Source: an uncultured Collinsella sp.
Lineage (GTDB): Bacteria > Actinomycetota > Coriobacteriia > Coriobacteriales > Coriobacteriaceae
NCBI GenBank assembly: GCA_902491765.1
Contig: CABUIY010000011.1
Coordinates: 1-64,000 of the forward strand
DNA: 64,000 bases
Direction of reading: 5' to 3'
Under the pieces are notes generated by a model. The model was not told the DNA's origin, did not search any database, and was given only the letters and a program-made list of their open reading frames with translations. A program made the position numbers and the translations under genes. Below are positions 1-12,945 of the stretch, in pieces. The first letter of the stretch is position 1, and each line of letters opens with the position of its first letter.

Positions 1-8
1 CAGGTCAA

Positions 9-3323
<3,315 letters not shown>

Positions 3324-3324
3324 A

Positions 3325-4764
3325 TTAGTTCTCCTCGGTCTCAGCGGTCTCGGACTCAGCAAAGTTCCAGCCGGCAAGGCGGTCCTTCGCGGTGTCGATG
3401 TCCAGGTAGCTCTCCTCGCCGTCCATGAGTCGCGTAAAGGCGGTAAAGAGATAGTGGGCATCGGTGGGGCCAGGCGAGGCCTCGGGGTGGTACTGGACCG
3501 AGAAGCACGGGGCGTCGAGCAGCTGGATGCCCTCGGCGGTGCCGTCGTTGAGGTTCACATGTGTCAGGCGAATGCGACCAAAGCGCTCGTTCATCACGAC
3601 CGGCGCGATTCCGCGGCGCACCCAGACGCGCAGATCTCCATCGGCCGCATGCTCGGTCTCGCCGCCGGAAAGCTCAGGGACAAGCTTGCCCAAGCTGGGG
3701 AACAGCAGGCCAAAGCCATGGTTTTGTGCGGTGATCTCCACGCGACGGCTTACCAGGTTCATGACCGGCTGGTTGCCACCGCGGTGACCGAACTTAAGCT
3801 TTTCCATCTGGGCGCTGCAGGCCAGGCTGATCATCTGGTGACCAAGGCAAATACCAAAGACCGGCACCTTGCCGATCAGCTGCTGCACCTGCTCGTAGGT
3901 CTCCACCACGGCGTCGGGGTCGCCGGGGCCGTTGGACAAAAAGACGCCATCGGGATTCATGTCGAGCACCTGCTGAGCTGGCGTATCCCACGGCACGACG
4001 GTAAGATCACAGCCGTCGCGGACCAGCCCCTCCAGAATACCGCGCTTCACACCGCAGTCGTAGGCGACCACTTTGTGACGGGCAGGAGCGGCAACCGCAA
4101 GCGCAAAGTCATGCGTGGCAGGCAGGTCGGCGGCCACAAACTCGTGAGGCGCGGGGCAGCTTACGGTCTTGACCAGGTTCTCGCCTACCAGCGTGGGCGC
4201 TGCGGCCAGACGCTCGGCAAGCTCGTCGACGTCGAAGATCTCGGTCGAGATAATGCCCATCTTGGAGCCGTTGTCGCGCAGGTGGCGCACCAGGGCGCGG
4301 GTGTCGACGCCCTCGATAGCGACGATGCCGTGTGCACGCAGGTACTCCGGCACGCTGACGGCCGAGCGCCAGTTAGAAGGCGTGGCGCACATGTCGCGAA
4401 CGATCATGCCGCGCATGGCGGGAGCGCTCGCGGGGCGAACGGCATCGCCGGGGAAGGCCGACTGGACGTCGGTCTCGTCGATACCGTAGTTGCCGATCTG
4501 CGGATAGGTCATGGTTACGATTTGGCCGGCATAACTCGGGTCGGTCATGACCTCAAAGTAGCCCTCGAGCGAGGTGTTGAAGCAAACTTCGCCGGTCGCG
4601 GTGCCCTCGGCGCCGCATGCACGTCCATAAAAAATGGTCCCATCCTCAAGATACAGGATGCAGGGACCGCAGGTGCCCTTGCTGGTTTTGGCCAGCATAC
4701 GCTGGCAAAGCTCGCTGGGCGCGAAGGTGCGGGCGGCAGCGCCCGCGGTATGGTTGTTCGCCAT
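3325..4764 (-). CDS. carA: Carbamoyl-phosphate synthase small (glutaminase) subunit
   Basis: Hydrolyses glutamine and channels ammonia to CarB. The protein has 479 residues, about 90 more than E. coli CarA, partly through a roughly 30-residue lead (MANNHTAGAAARTFAPSEL...) before the family core. The CPSase small-subunit domain comes first (ILYLEDGTIFYGRA). A class I glutamine amidotransferase follows, with the nucleophile Cys in FGICLGHQ and the His/Glu of the triad in HPEASPGP. The ATG at 4764 is preceded by GGAAGGAGAATT, a good ribosome binding site. It is first in a carA-carB operon. About 200 bases separate it from the upstream gene, whose transcript ends at a terminator, so the promoter should lie there. 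I could not settle on one. Confidence 0.96.
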   Translation of the reverse strand: MANNHTAGAAARTFAPSELCQRMLAKTSKGTCGPCILYLEDGTIFYGRACGAEGTATGEVCFNTSLEGYFEVMTDPSYAGQIVTMTYPQIGNYGIDETDVQSAFPGDAVRPASAPAMRGMIVRDMCATPSNWRSAVSVPEYLRAHGIVAIEGVDTRALVRHLRDNGSKMGIISTEIFDVDELAERLAAAPTLVGENLVKTVSCPAPHEFVAADLPATHDFALAVAAPARHKVVAYDCGVKRGILEGLVRDGCDLTVVPWDTPAQQVLDMNPDGVFLSNGPGDPDAVVETYEQVQQLIGKVPVFGICLGHQMISLACSAQMEKLKFGHRGGNQPVMNLVSRRVEITAQNHGFGLLFPSLGKLVPELSGGETEHAADGDLRVWVRRGIAPVVMNERFGRIRLTHVNLNDGTAEGIQLLDAPCFSVQYHPEASPGPTDAHYLFTAFTRLMDGEESYLDIDTAKDRLAGWNFAESETAETEEN

Positions 4765-4925
4765 AATTCTCCTTCCCGGTCTCACAGGACCGGCTTAAAG
4801 GTGTGTAGTTAGGCCTCGCGGTATTGTAACCGCAAGCATGCCTCATGGCGTTAATTTCATCGAAATGTTTACGAAATGATAATTATGACTTTCTATGCAT
4901 AATGATTATTTAATCCCCGTCCCAG

Positions 4926-4965
4926 AAAAATCATCCCGCGGGGCTTGTGGCTCACGCGGGATGAT
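4926..4965 (-). terminator. Rho-independent terminator after the 5937-4972 gene
   Basis: An 11-base perfect stem (4930-4940 with 4955-4965) and 14-base loop are followed, on the minus strand, by five U residues. It separates the membrane-protein gene from carAB. Confidence 0.85.
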
Positions 4966-4971
4966 GGCGTC

Positions 4972-5937
4972 TTATTTTTTCTTGCCCTGCTCCAGCAGTT
5001 CGGACGGTGTGCGATCGGGCTTGCCGCCGCGGAAAATCTCGCGGCCATGCAGACGATGCTCCAGGTCACGTTCGGCCTTTTCCTCGTCAATCTTGGTCTG
5101 ACTCACCACCGGGTCCTCAATCAACGACGACACCGAGTTCACCTGCTTCTGAATGCGCTCGGCGATGGTGTCATCCATACTCACGATGCGCATCTTCCAG
5201 TCGATGCTCGTGGCGTTGGATGAGCTCTTGGTCCACACGAACGTCAAAATGGCGCTCTGGTGGCCGCGCGCGGGGAACATGCCAAAGAAGGAATCGTGCT
5301 GAATGTTGCTATCCTCGTCGATATAGGCGTGAACGTTATACACCACGCGGTCGATCTTATCGTTGAGCAACGCGTTGGTCGCAAGCGCCGCGGCCTGAAT
5401 CTGCCCGTTGGACAGCAGCTCGAGCTCGTTGGCAGACGATGTGTCCAACACCGTCACCTCGACCGTGCCCGTGCGTTCATCGGCTTCATCGACGGTGAAG
5501 TCGAGCGGGAACTGCGTAAAGCCGTTGCCCCACTCAAGGCCGCCCTTCAGCGCCGTCGAAACGGTATCGACCGAAACGCTCTCGGACAGATTGGCGGTGT
5601 TCAGGCGTCGCATCACGCCGTAGCCAATCTGCATGCCCACGATCAGCACCAAGATGCCGATAACCACGGCCATGGCAGTCCTCGTAATGGTATGGCTCAC
5701 CTGCGAGCCCGAAGGATCGTCCTCGGACAGCGGGTCGATATGTTTTGCCTGGCTCGCGCGGTCCTCACTGCGCAGCTGCGCTAGCGCCGCTTTGTCACCG
5801 CGCTTGGCCGCAGCCTCCTTCTCACGCATGCGCTCGGTACGCTTTTTGGCGAGCGTGGGATCCAAGACGCCGGATGCATCGATTTCGGAGAATAACTCCG
5901 TCACTTCTTCCGGAGTCAAAGGGTTCTTGTCAGCCAT
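4972..5937 (-). CDS. Single-pass membrane protein of unknown function
   Basis: I do not recognise this 321-residue protein. The first 85 residues are charged and cytoplasmic-looking (acidic start, then a Lys/Arg/Glu stretch at 30-62). One hydrophobic helix lies at about 87-108 (AVVIGILVLIVGMQIGYGVM). The rest is a soluble domain, presumably outside the cell, with alternating hydrophobic segments suggesting beta structure, and a Lys-rich end (LLEQGKKK). It starts 20 bases after the ABC exporter stop at 5957 and ends at a clear terminator, so it is probably the last gene of that transcription unit. A partner or regulator of the exporter is possible but unsupported by sequence. Confidence 0.85.
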   Translation of the reverse strand: MADKNPLTPEEVTELFSEIDASGVLDPTLAKKRTERMREKEAAAKRGDKAALAQLRSEDRASQAKHIDPLSEDDPSGSQVSHTITRTAMAVVIGILVLIVGMQIGYGVMRRLNTANLSESVSVDTVSTALKGGLEWGNGFTQFPLDFTVDEADERTGTVEVTVLDTSSANELELLSNGQIQAAALATNALLNDKIDRVVYNVHAYIDEDSNIQHDSFFGMFPARGHQSAILTFVWTKSSSNATSIDWKMRIVSMDDTIAERIQKQVNSVSSLIEDPVVSQTKIDEEKAERDLEHRLHGREIFRGGKPDRTPSELLEQGKKK

Positions 5938-5956
5938 AAACTTCCTGTCATATCAA

Positions 5957-7729
5957 TCAGTCGAGCTCGTGCGCACGCGCACCTTCGAACTGCATTCGAT
6001 AGTAACGGGCATAGGTGCCGCCACGGGCGAGAAGCTCCTCGTGCGTGCCACGCTCCACAACGCGACCATGCTCAACGGTCGCAATCTCATCGGCATGCTT
6101 AATGGTCGAAAGACGGTGGGCGATGATAATCGTGGTGCGGCCGCGTGCCAGCTCTTCGAGTGACTCCTGCACCGCCTCCTCGCTCTCGTTATCCAAAGCA
6201 CTCGTCGCCTCGTCCAAAATCAGGATCTTGGGGTTCTTGAGAAACACGCGCGCGATGGCAACGCGCTGCTTCTGTCCGCCCGAAAGACGGCTGCCGCGCT
6301 CGCCCACCACGGTGTCGTAGCCCTGCGGAAGCGACTCGATAAAGGCATCGATGTTGGCGCGACGGGCGGCCTCGGCGATCTCTTCTGCCGTAGCGCCCGG
6401 CTTGCCGTAGGCGATGTTCTCGCCAATCGTACCGTCAAATAGATAGACATCCTGCTGCACCAGGCCGATGGCGCGGCGCAGGCTCTGCTGCGTCACATCG
6501 CGCACGTCCTGACCGTCGATGCTAATGGATCCGGCAGCCACGTCATAAAAGCGCGGCAGCAGCGAACAGGTCGTGGACTTGCCACCGCCCGAAGGGCCAA
6601 CCAGCGCGATGGTCTGCCCGGGCTTGATGGACAGATTCATATGGTCGATAACGGGACGCTCGTCGGCATAGCCCTCGCCCAGCTCGACATCCTCGTAGTT
6701 AAAGCACACGTCGTGATACTCCACGGCGCCGGCAGTCACCTGCAGATCCGTAGCGCCCGGCTTGTCCTGGATATCCGGCGCGGTCGAGAGCACCTCGTCC
6801 ATACGTTTAAAGCCGGCGATAGCCTTCTGATACGTTTCGGCCGAATTGACGAGCGTCTCGAGCGGCGTGCAGAACAGCGAAATATAGAGTGCGAAGGTCG
6901 CCATATCGACCGCCTGTAGCTGTCCCTGGGCGACCAGCCATCCGCCCAGCAGCACTACGATCACATAGAGCACACCCGAGAGCAGGCCATACGTCGCGGT
7001 ATAGACGCCCATGGCGTGATACATGTTCTCCTTGGACGAAAGATAGCGATTGTTGGAGGCGCGGAACTTGAAGCGTTCGGTCTCCTCATTGGCAAAACTC
7101 TTGACCACGCGTATGCCCGCCAGCGAATCCTGCAGCTGCGCATTGATGCCGCTGATCTTTTTGCGGTTGTCGCTAAAGACCTCGCGCATGCGCATGTTCT
7201 GCCAAAACATGATGACCGCAAACGCTGCCGTCACCACAGCCATGGCAAGCGCCAGCACCGGGGCGATGGTAAAGAGGATCACAAACGAGCCGATGATCTC
7301 GATGCCGCAGATGATGATCCACTCGGGCACGTGGTGCGCCGCCTCGCAGATATCGAACAGGTCGTTGACCACGCGGCTCATCATGTCGCCCGAGCTGTTG
7401 CGGTCGAAGTACGCAAAGCTAAAGCGCTCATACTGGTCGAACAGGTCCTCGCGCATTTTGGACTCCATACGCGCGCCCATCACGTGACCCCAATAGCTCA
7501 CAAAATAACGGCAGGCGCAGCGGACGGCATACATCAGCACCAAGCCCACCGCGATCATGCCGAGCGCCTGCATAATGGCAGCCTGACCCTGAGTAAACAG
7601 CCCACCGGTCAAATTGCGCAGGATAATGGGGAACGCCAGGTCAATGGCGGCAAGCACCAGAGCACAAACAGTATCAGCAACAAAAAGCCCCATCTGGGGC
7701 TCGTAATACGAAAGAAACCTCTTAAACAT
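5957..7729 (-). CDS. ABC exporter, fused membrane and ATPase domains
   Basis: A 590-residue half-transporter of the MsbA/MdlB/LmrA type that would dimerise. Residues 1-320 form six transmembrane helices. The C-terminal ATPase carries Walker A (GPSGGGKST), the signature LSGGQKQRVAIARV, Walker B plus D-loop (ILILDEATSALD) and the H-loop (IIIAHRLSTI). It is complete. ATG at 7729 follows a GAGGAC ribosome binding site. Such proteins export lipids, peptides or drugs, and the substrate cannot be read from the sequence. No second half-transporter is adjacent, which favours a homodimer. It lies between a 14-base-stem hairpin upstream and the small membrane-protein gene downstream. Confidence 0.92.
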   Translation of the reverse strand: MFKRFLSYYEPQMGLFVADTVCALVLAAIDLAFPIILRNLTGGLFTQGQAAIMQALGMIAVGLVLMYAVRCACRYFVSYWGHVMGARMESKMREDLFDQYERFSFAYFDRNSSGDMMSRVVNDLFDICEAAHHVPEWIIICGIEIIGSFVILFTIAPVLALAMAVVTAAFAVIMFWQNMRMREVFSDNRKKISGINAQLQDSLAGIRVVKSFANEETERFKFRASNNRYLSSKENMYHAMGVYTATYGLLSGVLYVIVVLLGGWLVAQGQLQAVDMATFALYISLFCTPLETLVNSAETYQKAIAGFKRMDEVLSTAPDIQDKPGATDLQVTAGAVEYHDVCFNYEDVELGEGYADERPVIDHMNLSIKPGQTIALVGPSGGGKSTTCSLLPRFYDVAAGSISIDGQDVRDVTQQSLRRAIGLVQQDVYLFDGTIGENIAYGKPGATAEEIAEAARRANIDAFIESLPQGYDTVVGERGSRLSGGQKQRVAIARVFLKNPKILILDEATSALDNESEEAVQESLEELARGRTTIIIAHRLSTIKHADEIATVEHGRVVERGTHEELLARGGTYARYYRMQFEGARAHELD

Positions 7730-7759
7730 GCAGTCCTCGGAGATAAAACAATAACGTAA

Positions 7760-7799
7760 GACCCTGGGGCAAATAATCAGTAGCGTTTGCCCCAGGGTC
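7760..7799 (-). terminator. Terminator-like hairpin after the Nudix gene
   Basis: A perfect 14-base stem (7760-7773 with 7786-7799) lies between the Nudix gene and the ABC exporter. The following minus-strand sequence is only moderately U-rich, so termination may be partial. Confidence 0.55.
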
Positions 7800-7809
7800 G
7801 CCCTCGCTT

Positions 7810-8505
7810 TTAAAGCTCAGTTCCGCCCAGCCTGTGTGCGATGCTGTCACAGGCCAAGGCGCCTACGACGGTCTTGGCGTCTTCGATCTTGCCGTCGAGC
7901 ACGGCGTCGATCAGCTCGTGCAGCGGCACCAGGTCCACGTTGACGAACTCGTCATCATCGGGGTTGGGCGCATCAAACTCGAGCTTGGTAGCCAAGTAGA
8001 TGTGGATGATCTCATCGCAAAAACCGCAGGACGTGACAATCGACGTCAAAAAGCGAATACGACCAGCCCTAAAGCCCGTCTCCTCATGCAGTTCGCGCTT
8101 GGCGCAATCGAGCGGGTCCTCGCCCGGGTCAAGCTTGCCGGCGGGAATCTCGACCGTCACGCGGTCGATGGCGGTGCGGTACTGGCGCACCAGTACGATC
8201 TTGCCGCTCTCGGTCAGTGCCACAACGGCCGCCGCACCCGGATGGCGAACGATATCGCGGGCGCTGCGGTGACCGTTGGGCAGCTCAACCTCAAGACGGT
8301 GGACGTCGAGGATCTTGCCCTTCCAGGCGCACTCCTCCGAAAGAATCTTCTCGTGCAGCTCGGCATCGTGCGGGTCGTCATCGCCCAGCACCAGCGCCGG
8401 CTCGTCAGCGACCTCGCCACCAGGCTCGCCCTCGGCGTGCCCATACATGCGGCTGTCCTCTTCGACGATCTGCGCGTCCACGAGCTCTTCGTTCTTCTCG
8501 TCCAT
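7810..8505 (-). CDS. Nudix hydrolase, ADP-ribose pyrophosphatase type
   Basis: Probably hydrolyses ADP-ribose or a related nucleoside diphosphate sugar. The Nudix box is intact: GKLDPGEDPLDCAKRELHEE followed by TGF fits GX5EX7REUXEEXGU. The preceding segment (VVALTESGKIVLVRQYR...VEIPAG) and the SCGFCDEIIHIYLA segment after the box resemble the NudF/YffH ADP-ribose pyrophosphatases. An acidic, probably disordered lead of about 55 residues precedes the domain. The ATG at 8505 has AGAGGA nine bases upstream. Another in-frame ATG at 8514 is too close to that site. The gene starts 22 bases after purD ends, so the two are probably co-transcribed. Confidence 0.9.
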   Translation of the reverse strand: MDEKNEELVDAQIVEEDSRMYGHAEGEPGGEVADEPALVLGDDDPHDAELHEKILSEECAWKGKILDVHRLEVELPNGHRSARDIVRHPGAAAVVALTESGKIVLVRQYRTAIDRVTVEIPAGKLDPGEDPLDCAKRELHEETGFRAGRIRFLTSIVTSCGFCDEIIHIYLATKLEFDAPNPDDDEFVNVDLVPLHELIDAVLDGKIEDAKTVVGALACDSIAHRLGGTEL

Positions 8506-8526
8506 CCGTCTCATTCCTCTCGGATT

Positions 8527-9831
8527 TTAGGCATCCCAAGCGTCGCGGCCGCGCAGCGCGCGCAGGCCGATGTCGTGACGCAGGGTCTTGCCCTCAAAAT
8601 CAATCTTCTCGCAGGCCTCGTAGGCAAGGTTGCGAGCGTTCTCGAACGTGTCGCCCAGAGCGGTCACGGCAAGCACGCGGCCACCATTGGTCACGAGCTG
8701 GCCGTCCACCACGGCAGTGCCCGCGTGGTACACGGTCACGTTCTCCATGGCCTCGGCATCGGCGATACCGGTGATGACCTTGCCCTTCTCGTAGCTGCCG
8801 GGATAGCCCGCGCTCGTCAGGACAACGGCCACGGCCCACTCGTCACGCCAGTCGAGCTCAATCTGGTCGAGCTCGCAGTTGGCACAAGCCAGCATGACCT
8901 CGACCAGGTCGTTCTTAAGGCGCGGCAGCACGACCTGCGTCTCGGGGTCGCCAAAGCGGGCATTGAACTCCAGCACCTTGGGGCCGGCAGGCGTGAGCAT
9001 AAAGCCGCCGTACAGGCAGCCGCGGTAGTCGATACCCTCGGCAGCGAGCTCGGCCACGGTCTGCTCCATGACCTTCACCATGGTGGCGTGCTCCTCGTCA
9101 GTCACGATGGGCACCGGGCTGTAGACACCCATGCCGCCGGTGTTGGGGCCCTTGTCGCCCTCGAGCGCGCGCTTGTGGTCCTGCGAGGTGGCCATGGGGC
9201 GCACGGTCTTGCCGTCGGTAAAGGCCAGCAGCGAGCACTCGGGGCCGGTCAGCATCTCCTCGATAACCACGGTGTTGCCGGCATCGCCAAAGGTGCCGCC
9301 AAAGCACTCGCGTACGGCTTCCTCGGCCTGCTCAAGTTCGGTCGCCACGATAACGCCCTTGCCCGCGGCAAGGCCGTCGGCCTTGACAACCAGCGGGGCG
9401 CCCTGCTCGCGCACGTAGGCGAGAGCCGAAGCCTCGTCGGTAAACGAACCATAGGCTGCCGTCGGAATGCCCGCACGCTCCATGAGCTGCTTGGAGAACA
9501 GCTTAGAGCCCTCCATCTGGGCGCCCTCGGCACCCGGGCCAAAGCAGGGAATACCCGCCGCGCGCACGGCGTCGGCCACGCCCGCCACGAGCGGAGCCTC
9601 GGGGCCAATTACCACGAGTCCGCATCCGTGGCTCTGAGCAAACGCCGCCACGGCCGCAGGATCGCAGTCGTCGAGAACAACGTTCTCGCCACAGCTCGCG
9701 GTGCCGCCGTTGCCCGGCGCGATGTAGAGCTTGCCGGCGCGCGGTGATGCCGCGAGCTTAGCTGCCAAAGCATGCTCACGGCCGCCGCTGCCCAACAACA
9801 GGATGTCGATGGTTTGAGTGTCCGCCTTCAA
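8527..9831 (-). CDS. purD: Phosphoribosylamine-glycine ligase (GAR synthetase)
   Basis: Second enzyme of de novo purine synthesis: joins glycine to 5-phosphoribosylamine using ATP. The 434 residues match the usual length. The N-terminal domain starts ILLLGSGGREHALA and the family signature PGNGGTA follows. The ATP-grasp domain contains FGDPETQVVLP. The start is a TTG at 9831 with AGGAGG seven bases upstream. No in-frame ATG lies nearby and the TTG matches the family N-terminus. It lies downstream of purA in the same direction, about 118 bases away, with a 10-base hairpin between them. Confidence 0.95.
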   Translation of the reverse strand: MKADTQTIDILLLGSGGREHALAAKLAASPRAGKLYIAPGNGGTASCGENVVLDDCDPAAVAAFAQSHGCGLVVIGPEAPLVAGVADAVRAAGIPCFGPGAEGAQMEGSKLFSKQLMERAGIPTAAYGSFTDEASALAYVREQGAPLVVKADGLAAGKGVIVATELEQAEEAVRECFGGTFGDAGNTVVIEEMLTGPECSLLAFTDGKTVRPMATSQDHKRALEGDKGPNTGGMGVYSPVPIVTDEEHATMVKVMEQTVAELAAEGIDYRGCLYGGFMLTPAGPKVLEFNARFGDPETQVVLPRLKNDLVEVMLACANCELDQIELDWRDEWAVAVVLTSAGYPGSYEKGKVITGIADAEAMENVTVYHAGTAVVDGQLVTNGGRVLAVTALGDTFENARNLAYEACEKIDFEGKTLRHDIGLRALRGRDAWDA

Positions 9832-9885
9832 GGGTGCCTCCTCTATGGATTAACGGCTCGCTCCGCGCGAGCCCTTTGCAAGCAA

Positions 9886-9927
9886 ATATACCCCTCGGCC
9901 GCCCGCTTGGGCTGCAAAGGGGTATAT
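9886..9927 (-). other. Hairpin between purA and purD
   Basis: Inverted repeat of 10 bases (9886-9895 with 9918-9927) around a GC-rich loop. It lacks a good U run on either strand, so it may be a weak terminator or an mRNA-processing structure. Confidence 0.4.
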
Positions 9928-9949
9928 CGCAATAACCAAATAGTCCCGA

Positions 9950-11236
9950 TTACTTCCAGAATCGGTTGATGATCTGCTCGCGACCAGCGCCAACGCCAAT
10001 GAACGTCACGCGGGTGTGTGCCAGATCCTCGATAAACGCCACGTAGTCCTGAGCCTCCTGCGGCAGCTCGTCAAAGCTGCGGCAACCGGTGATGTCGCAC
10101 TTCCAGCCAGGGAGCTCCTCGTAGATGGGCTTGGCATGCTCAAAGCGCACCTGATGCTCGGGCACGCTGGTATAGCGCTCGCCATCGACGTCGTAGGCCA
10201 CGCACACCTTGATGGTGTCGAAGGCCGAAAGCACGTCGAGCTTGGTCACGGCGATGTCGGTGAGGCCGTTGACGCGCGAGGCATAGTTGGCGATAGGGCC
10301 GTCAAACCAGCCGCAACGACGACGGCGACCGGTGGTCACGCCGTACTCATAGCCCTCCTCGGTCAGCGTGTGGCCAGCCTCGGACTCATAGGAAAGCTCG
10401 GTGGGCATGGGGCCCGAACCGACGCGGGTGATATAGGCCTTCATGACGCCCAGCACGCGGTCGACGTTCTTCATGCCCACGCCAGAGCCGGTGATGGCGC
10501 CGCCGGCGGTGCAGTTGGAAGACGTCACGTACGGATAGGTACCGTGGTCGATGTCGAGCAGCGTCGCCTGGGCGCCCTCAAACAGCAGGTCCTTGCCCTC
10601 GTCAATCATGTTGTTGAGCAGCAGACTCGTCTCGGTGATGTAGGGACGCAGGCGCTCGGCCATCGGCAGGTACTCGTCGCAAATCTGGTCCACGGTGTAG
10701 GTGGGCAGATTGTAGATGAGCTCGAGCTCGGGGTTCACGCGGGCGAGAGCGGTCTCCAGCTTGTCGCGGAACAGCGTCTCGTCCAGCATGTCCTGCATGC
10801 GCAGACCAATGCGGGCCATCTTGTCCTGATAGCACGGACCGATACCGCGCTTGGTGGTACCGATGTTCTTCTTGCCGAGCTTCTGCTCAAAGGCGCCATC
10901 CAGATCAATGTGGTACGGCATGATGACATGCGCGTTGCCGCTAATCTTGAGGTTCTTGGTGGTGATGCCGTCGGCCTCGAACATGTCGATCTCCTCAAGG
11001 ACAACCTTGGGGTTGACGACGCAGCCGTTACCGATCACCGACACGTGGTCGGAATACATGATGCCGGAAGGCACCTGGTGCAGGCCGTACTTCTTGCCGT
11101 TGACGACGATGGTGTGACCGGCGTTGTTGCCGCCCGAGTAGCGCACGACGGCATCGAAGTCGCCGGCGACCAGGTCGCAAATCTTACCCTTGCCCTCATC
11201 GCCCCACTGGGCACCGACCAAAACGGTTGACGGCAT
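9950..11236 (-). CDS. purA: Adenylosuccinate synthetase
   Basis: Converts IMP and aspartate to adenylosuccinate with GTP, the first committed step to AMP. The 428-residue protein is complete. It has the GTP-binding start LVGAQWGDEGKGK, the catalytic segment GGNNAGHTIVV, the signature KRGIGPCYQDK and the base-binding TKLDVL. ATG at 11236 has GGAGT upstream. A plausible promoter sits between it and dnaB. With purB at 53200 and purD next door, three purine genes fall in this window without forming one operon. Confidence 0.97.
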   Translation of the reverse strand: MPSTVLVGAQWGDEGKGKICDLVAGDFDAVVRYSGGNNAGHTIVVNGKKYGLHQVPSGIMYSDHVSVIGNGCVVNPKVVLEEIDMFEADGITTKNLKISGNAHVIMPYHIDLDGAFEQKLGKKNIGTTKRGIGPCYQDKMARIGLRMQDMLDETLFRDKLETALARVNPELELIYNLPTYTVDQICDEYLPMAERLRPYITETSLLLNNMIDEGKDLLFEGAQATLLDIDHGTYPYVTSSNCTAGGAITGSGVGMKNVDRVLGVMKAYITRVGSGPMPTELSYESEAGHTLTEEGYEYGVTTGRRRRCGWFDGPIANYASRVNGLTDIAVTKLDVLSAFDTIKVCVAYDVDGERYTSVPEHQVRFEHAKPIYEELPGWKCDITGCRSFDELPQEAQDYVAFIEDLAHTRVTFIGVGAGREQIINRFWK

Positions 11237-11302
11237 GTTTACTCCTTACATTCATGGACTGTCTACGCGCCACGCCGGCACGCAGAAGCACAAAACATTC
11301 CC

Positions 11303-11331
11303 AGTATACCCGTGCAACGGGTGCCTGTCCT
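11303..11331 (-). promoter_or_regulatory. Probable purA promoter
   Basis: On the minus strand, AGGACA (11331-11326), a 17-base spacer and TATACT (11308-11303) form a reasonable sigma-70-type promoter. It overlaps the dnaB stop codon and lies about 65 bases upstream of the purA start. Confidence 0.5.
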
Positions 11332-12721
11332 ACTCCTCGGCATGTGCCCCATCAAGCTCATAGAACTTGGTGGATGCCGGCAGGAACATCAGGTCGACGT
11401 CGCCGATCGGGCCCGAACGGTTCTTGGCCACGACGATACGCGTAACGCCCTCGTCGGGTCGATCGTCGCGTGAGGCTTCGGCCTCGTCGGCGGAGCGGTC
11501 CAAGAACATAACGATATCGGCGTCCTGCTCGATAGAGCCCGATTCACGAAGGTCGGAAAGCTGCGGGCGCTTGCCGGTACGGGATTCGACCTGACGCGAG
11601 AGCTGCGACAGCGCGATGAGCGGGATCTTGAGCTCCTTGGCCATGATCTTCAGACCACGCGACATCTCCGAAACCTCGACGGTACGGCTCTCGGAGCGGC
11701 GTCCCGGCGGAGGACTCACCAGCTGCAGGTAGTCCAGGATGATGATTGCCTTCTCCTTGTTATGGAGCATACGGCGGCTCTTGGCGCGAATCTCGGTCAC
11801 TGTGGTGCCGGGCGTATCGTCAATCAGAATATCCAGCTTGGACAAGGTCTGCGTGGCCTCGTTGATATTGGCCCACTGCTCGGGGCTAATGCGACCCATG
11901 CGGAAGTCACTGATTGAGATCATGGCATAGGCGCAAATCAGACGCTGGGCAATTTCCTTACCCGACATCTCCAGCGAGAAGAAGCCGACGGTATAACCAG
12001 CAGCGGCAGCGTTAAGTGCCAGGTTCAGGGCGAACGACGTCTTACCCACAGCAGGGCGGGCGCCGATGATGATGAGCTGACCCTCGCGAAAACCCATGAG
12101 CATGCGGTCGAGTGACGGGAAGCCGGTGGGCACGCCCGCCGCCTGACCACCGGCCTGGCACACTTCCTCGGCCTCGTTATAGGCCTCGACCATAAACTCG
12201 GTCAGTGTCTTGTAGCTCGACTTGACCTCGCGTGCCGTAACCTTGAGCAGTTTGCTCTCGGCCAGCTCCACGACCTCTTTGGTGTCGGTGGGGGCGTTAT
12301 AAGCCAGCGCGTTAATCTCGTTGGTGGCGCCGATCAGCTCGCGCAGCATCGAGTCGCGACGGACGATGGCGGCATGGTGCTGCCAGTTCACGAGCGACAG
12401 GGTCTGACCCATCAACTCCAAAATGTACGCTTCGCCACCCACGGCATCGAGCTTGTTGATGCTTCGCAGGTAATCAATCAGCGAGATGGAGTCGATGGGA
12501 ATGCGGCTGTTGTACATATCGACCATCGCGGTATAGATGGTCTTATGAATGGGCCGGTAGAAGTCATCGGGCTGCAGCTCGACTTGGGCCTCTTCGACCA
12601 CCTCGGGCGATAGCAGCATAGCGGCCAGTACATTGGCCTCTGCATCTTGGTTTTGGGGAAGACCCAACTTTGAGCCGCGGTCCTCAACCGTCAGCCCGGT
12701 CTCCCTATCGTCATATGCCAT
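11330..12721 (-). CDS. dnaB: Replicative DNA helicase
   Basis: Hexameric helicase that unwinds DNA at the fork. Residues 20-150 form the N-terminal primase-interaction domain (LPQNQDAEANVLAAML). The RecA-like domain has Walker A ARPAVGKTSF near 220-228, Walker B IIILDYLQL and an arginine-finger region (SGSIEQDADIVMFLDR). There is no intein, and the 463 residues are normal length. I chose the ATG at 12721 because GAGG lies six bases upstream; earlier in-frame ATGs at 12727 and 12733 lack a site. No DnaC or DnaI loader was seen. A DciA-type protein is encoded at 27334-26771. Confidence 0.96.
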   Translation of the reverse strand: MAYDDRETGLTVEDRGSKLGLPQNQDAEANVLAAMLLSPEVVEEAQVELQPDDFYRPIHKTIYTAMVDMYNSRIPIDSISLIDYLRSINKLDAVGGEAYILELMGQTLSLVNWQHHAAIVRRDSMLRELIGATNEINALAYNAPTDTKEVVELAESKLLKVTAREVKSSYKTLTEFMVEAYNEAEEVCQAGGQAAGVPTGFPSLDRMLMGFREGQLIIIGARPAVGKTSFALNLALNAAAAGYTVGFFSLEMSGKEIAQRLICAYAMISISDFRMGRISPEQWANINEATQTLSKLDILIDDTPGTTVTEIRAKSRRMLHNKEKAIIILDYLQLVSPPPGRRSESRTVEVSEMSRGLKIMAKELKIPLIALSQLSRQVESRTGKRPQLSDLRESGSIEQDADIVMFLDRSADEAEASRDDRPDEGVTRIVVAKNRSGPIGDVDLMFLPASTKFYELDGAHAEE

Positions 12722-12870
12722 GAGCATCCTCATTCATATCGCTTGCGAGCATCCATAGTATCAGCCACGGTCCCAAAACGCGCCGCGCGCCGCCAATCAT
12801 CACCGAACCAAACGGATGAACGGTCCTGCATATAGGACGTCGACGCAACGTTCACCATGACACCCACTCA

Positions 12871-12913
12871 GCGCAAAAAACAAAAGGGCGCCCCGGTTTC
12901 CCAGAGCGCCCTT
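12871..12913 (-). terminator. Terminator of the rpsF-ssb-rpsR-rplI operon
   Basis: An 8-base stem (12884-12891 with 12906-12913) is followed on the minus strand by TTTGTTTTTT. It lies 33 bases past the rplI stop and isolates the operon from dnaB. Confidence 0.85.
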
Positions 12914-12945
12914 CTTAGAACAAGATTGTTGCGTTGCAGCAAATG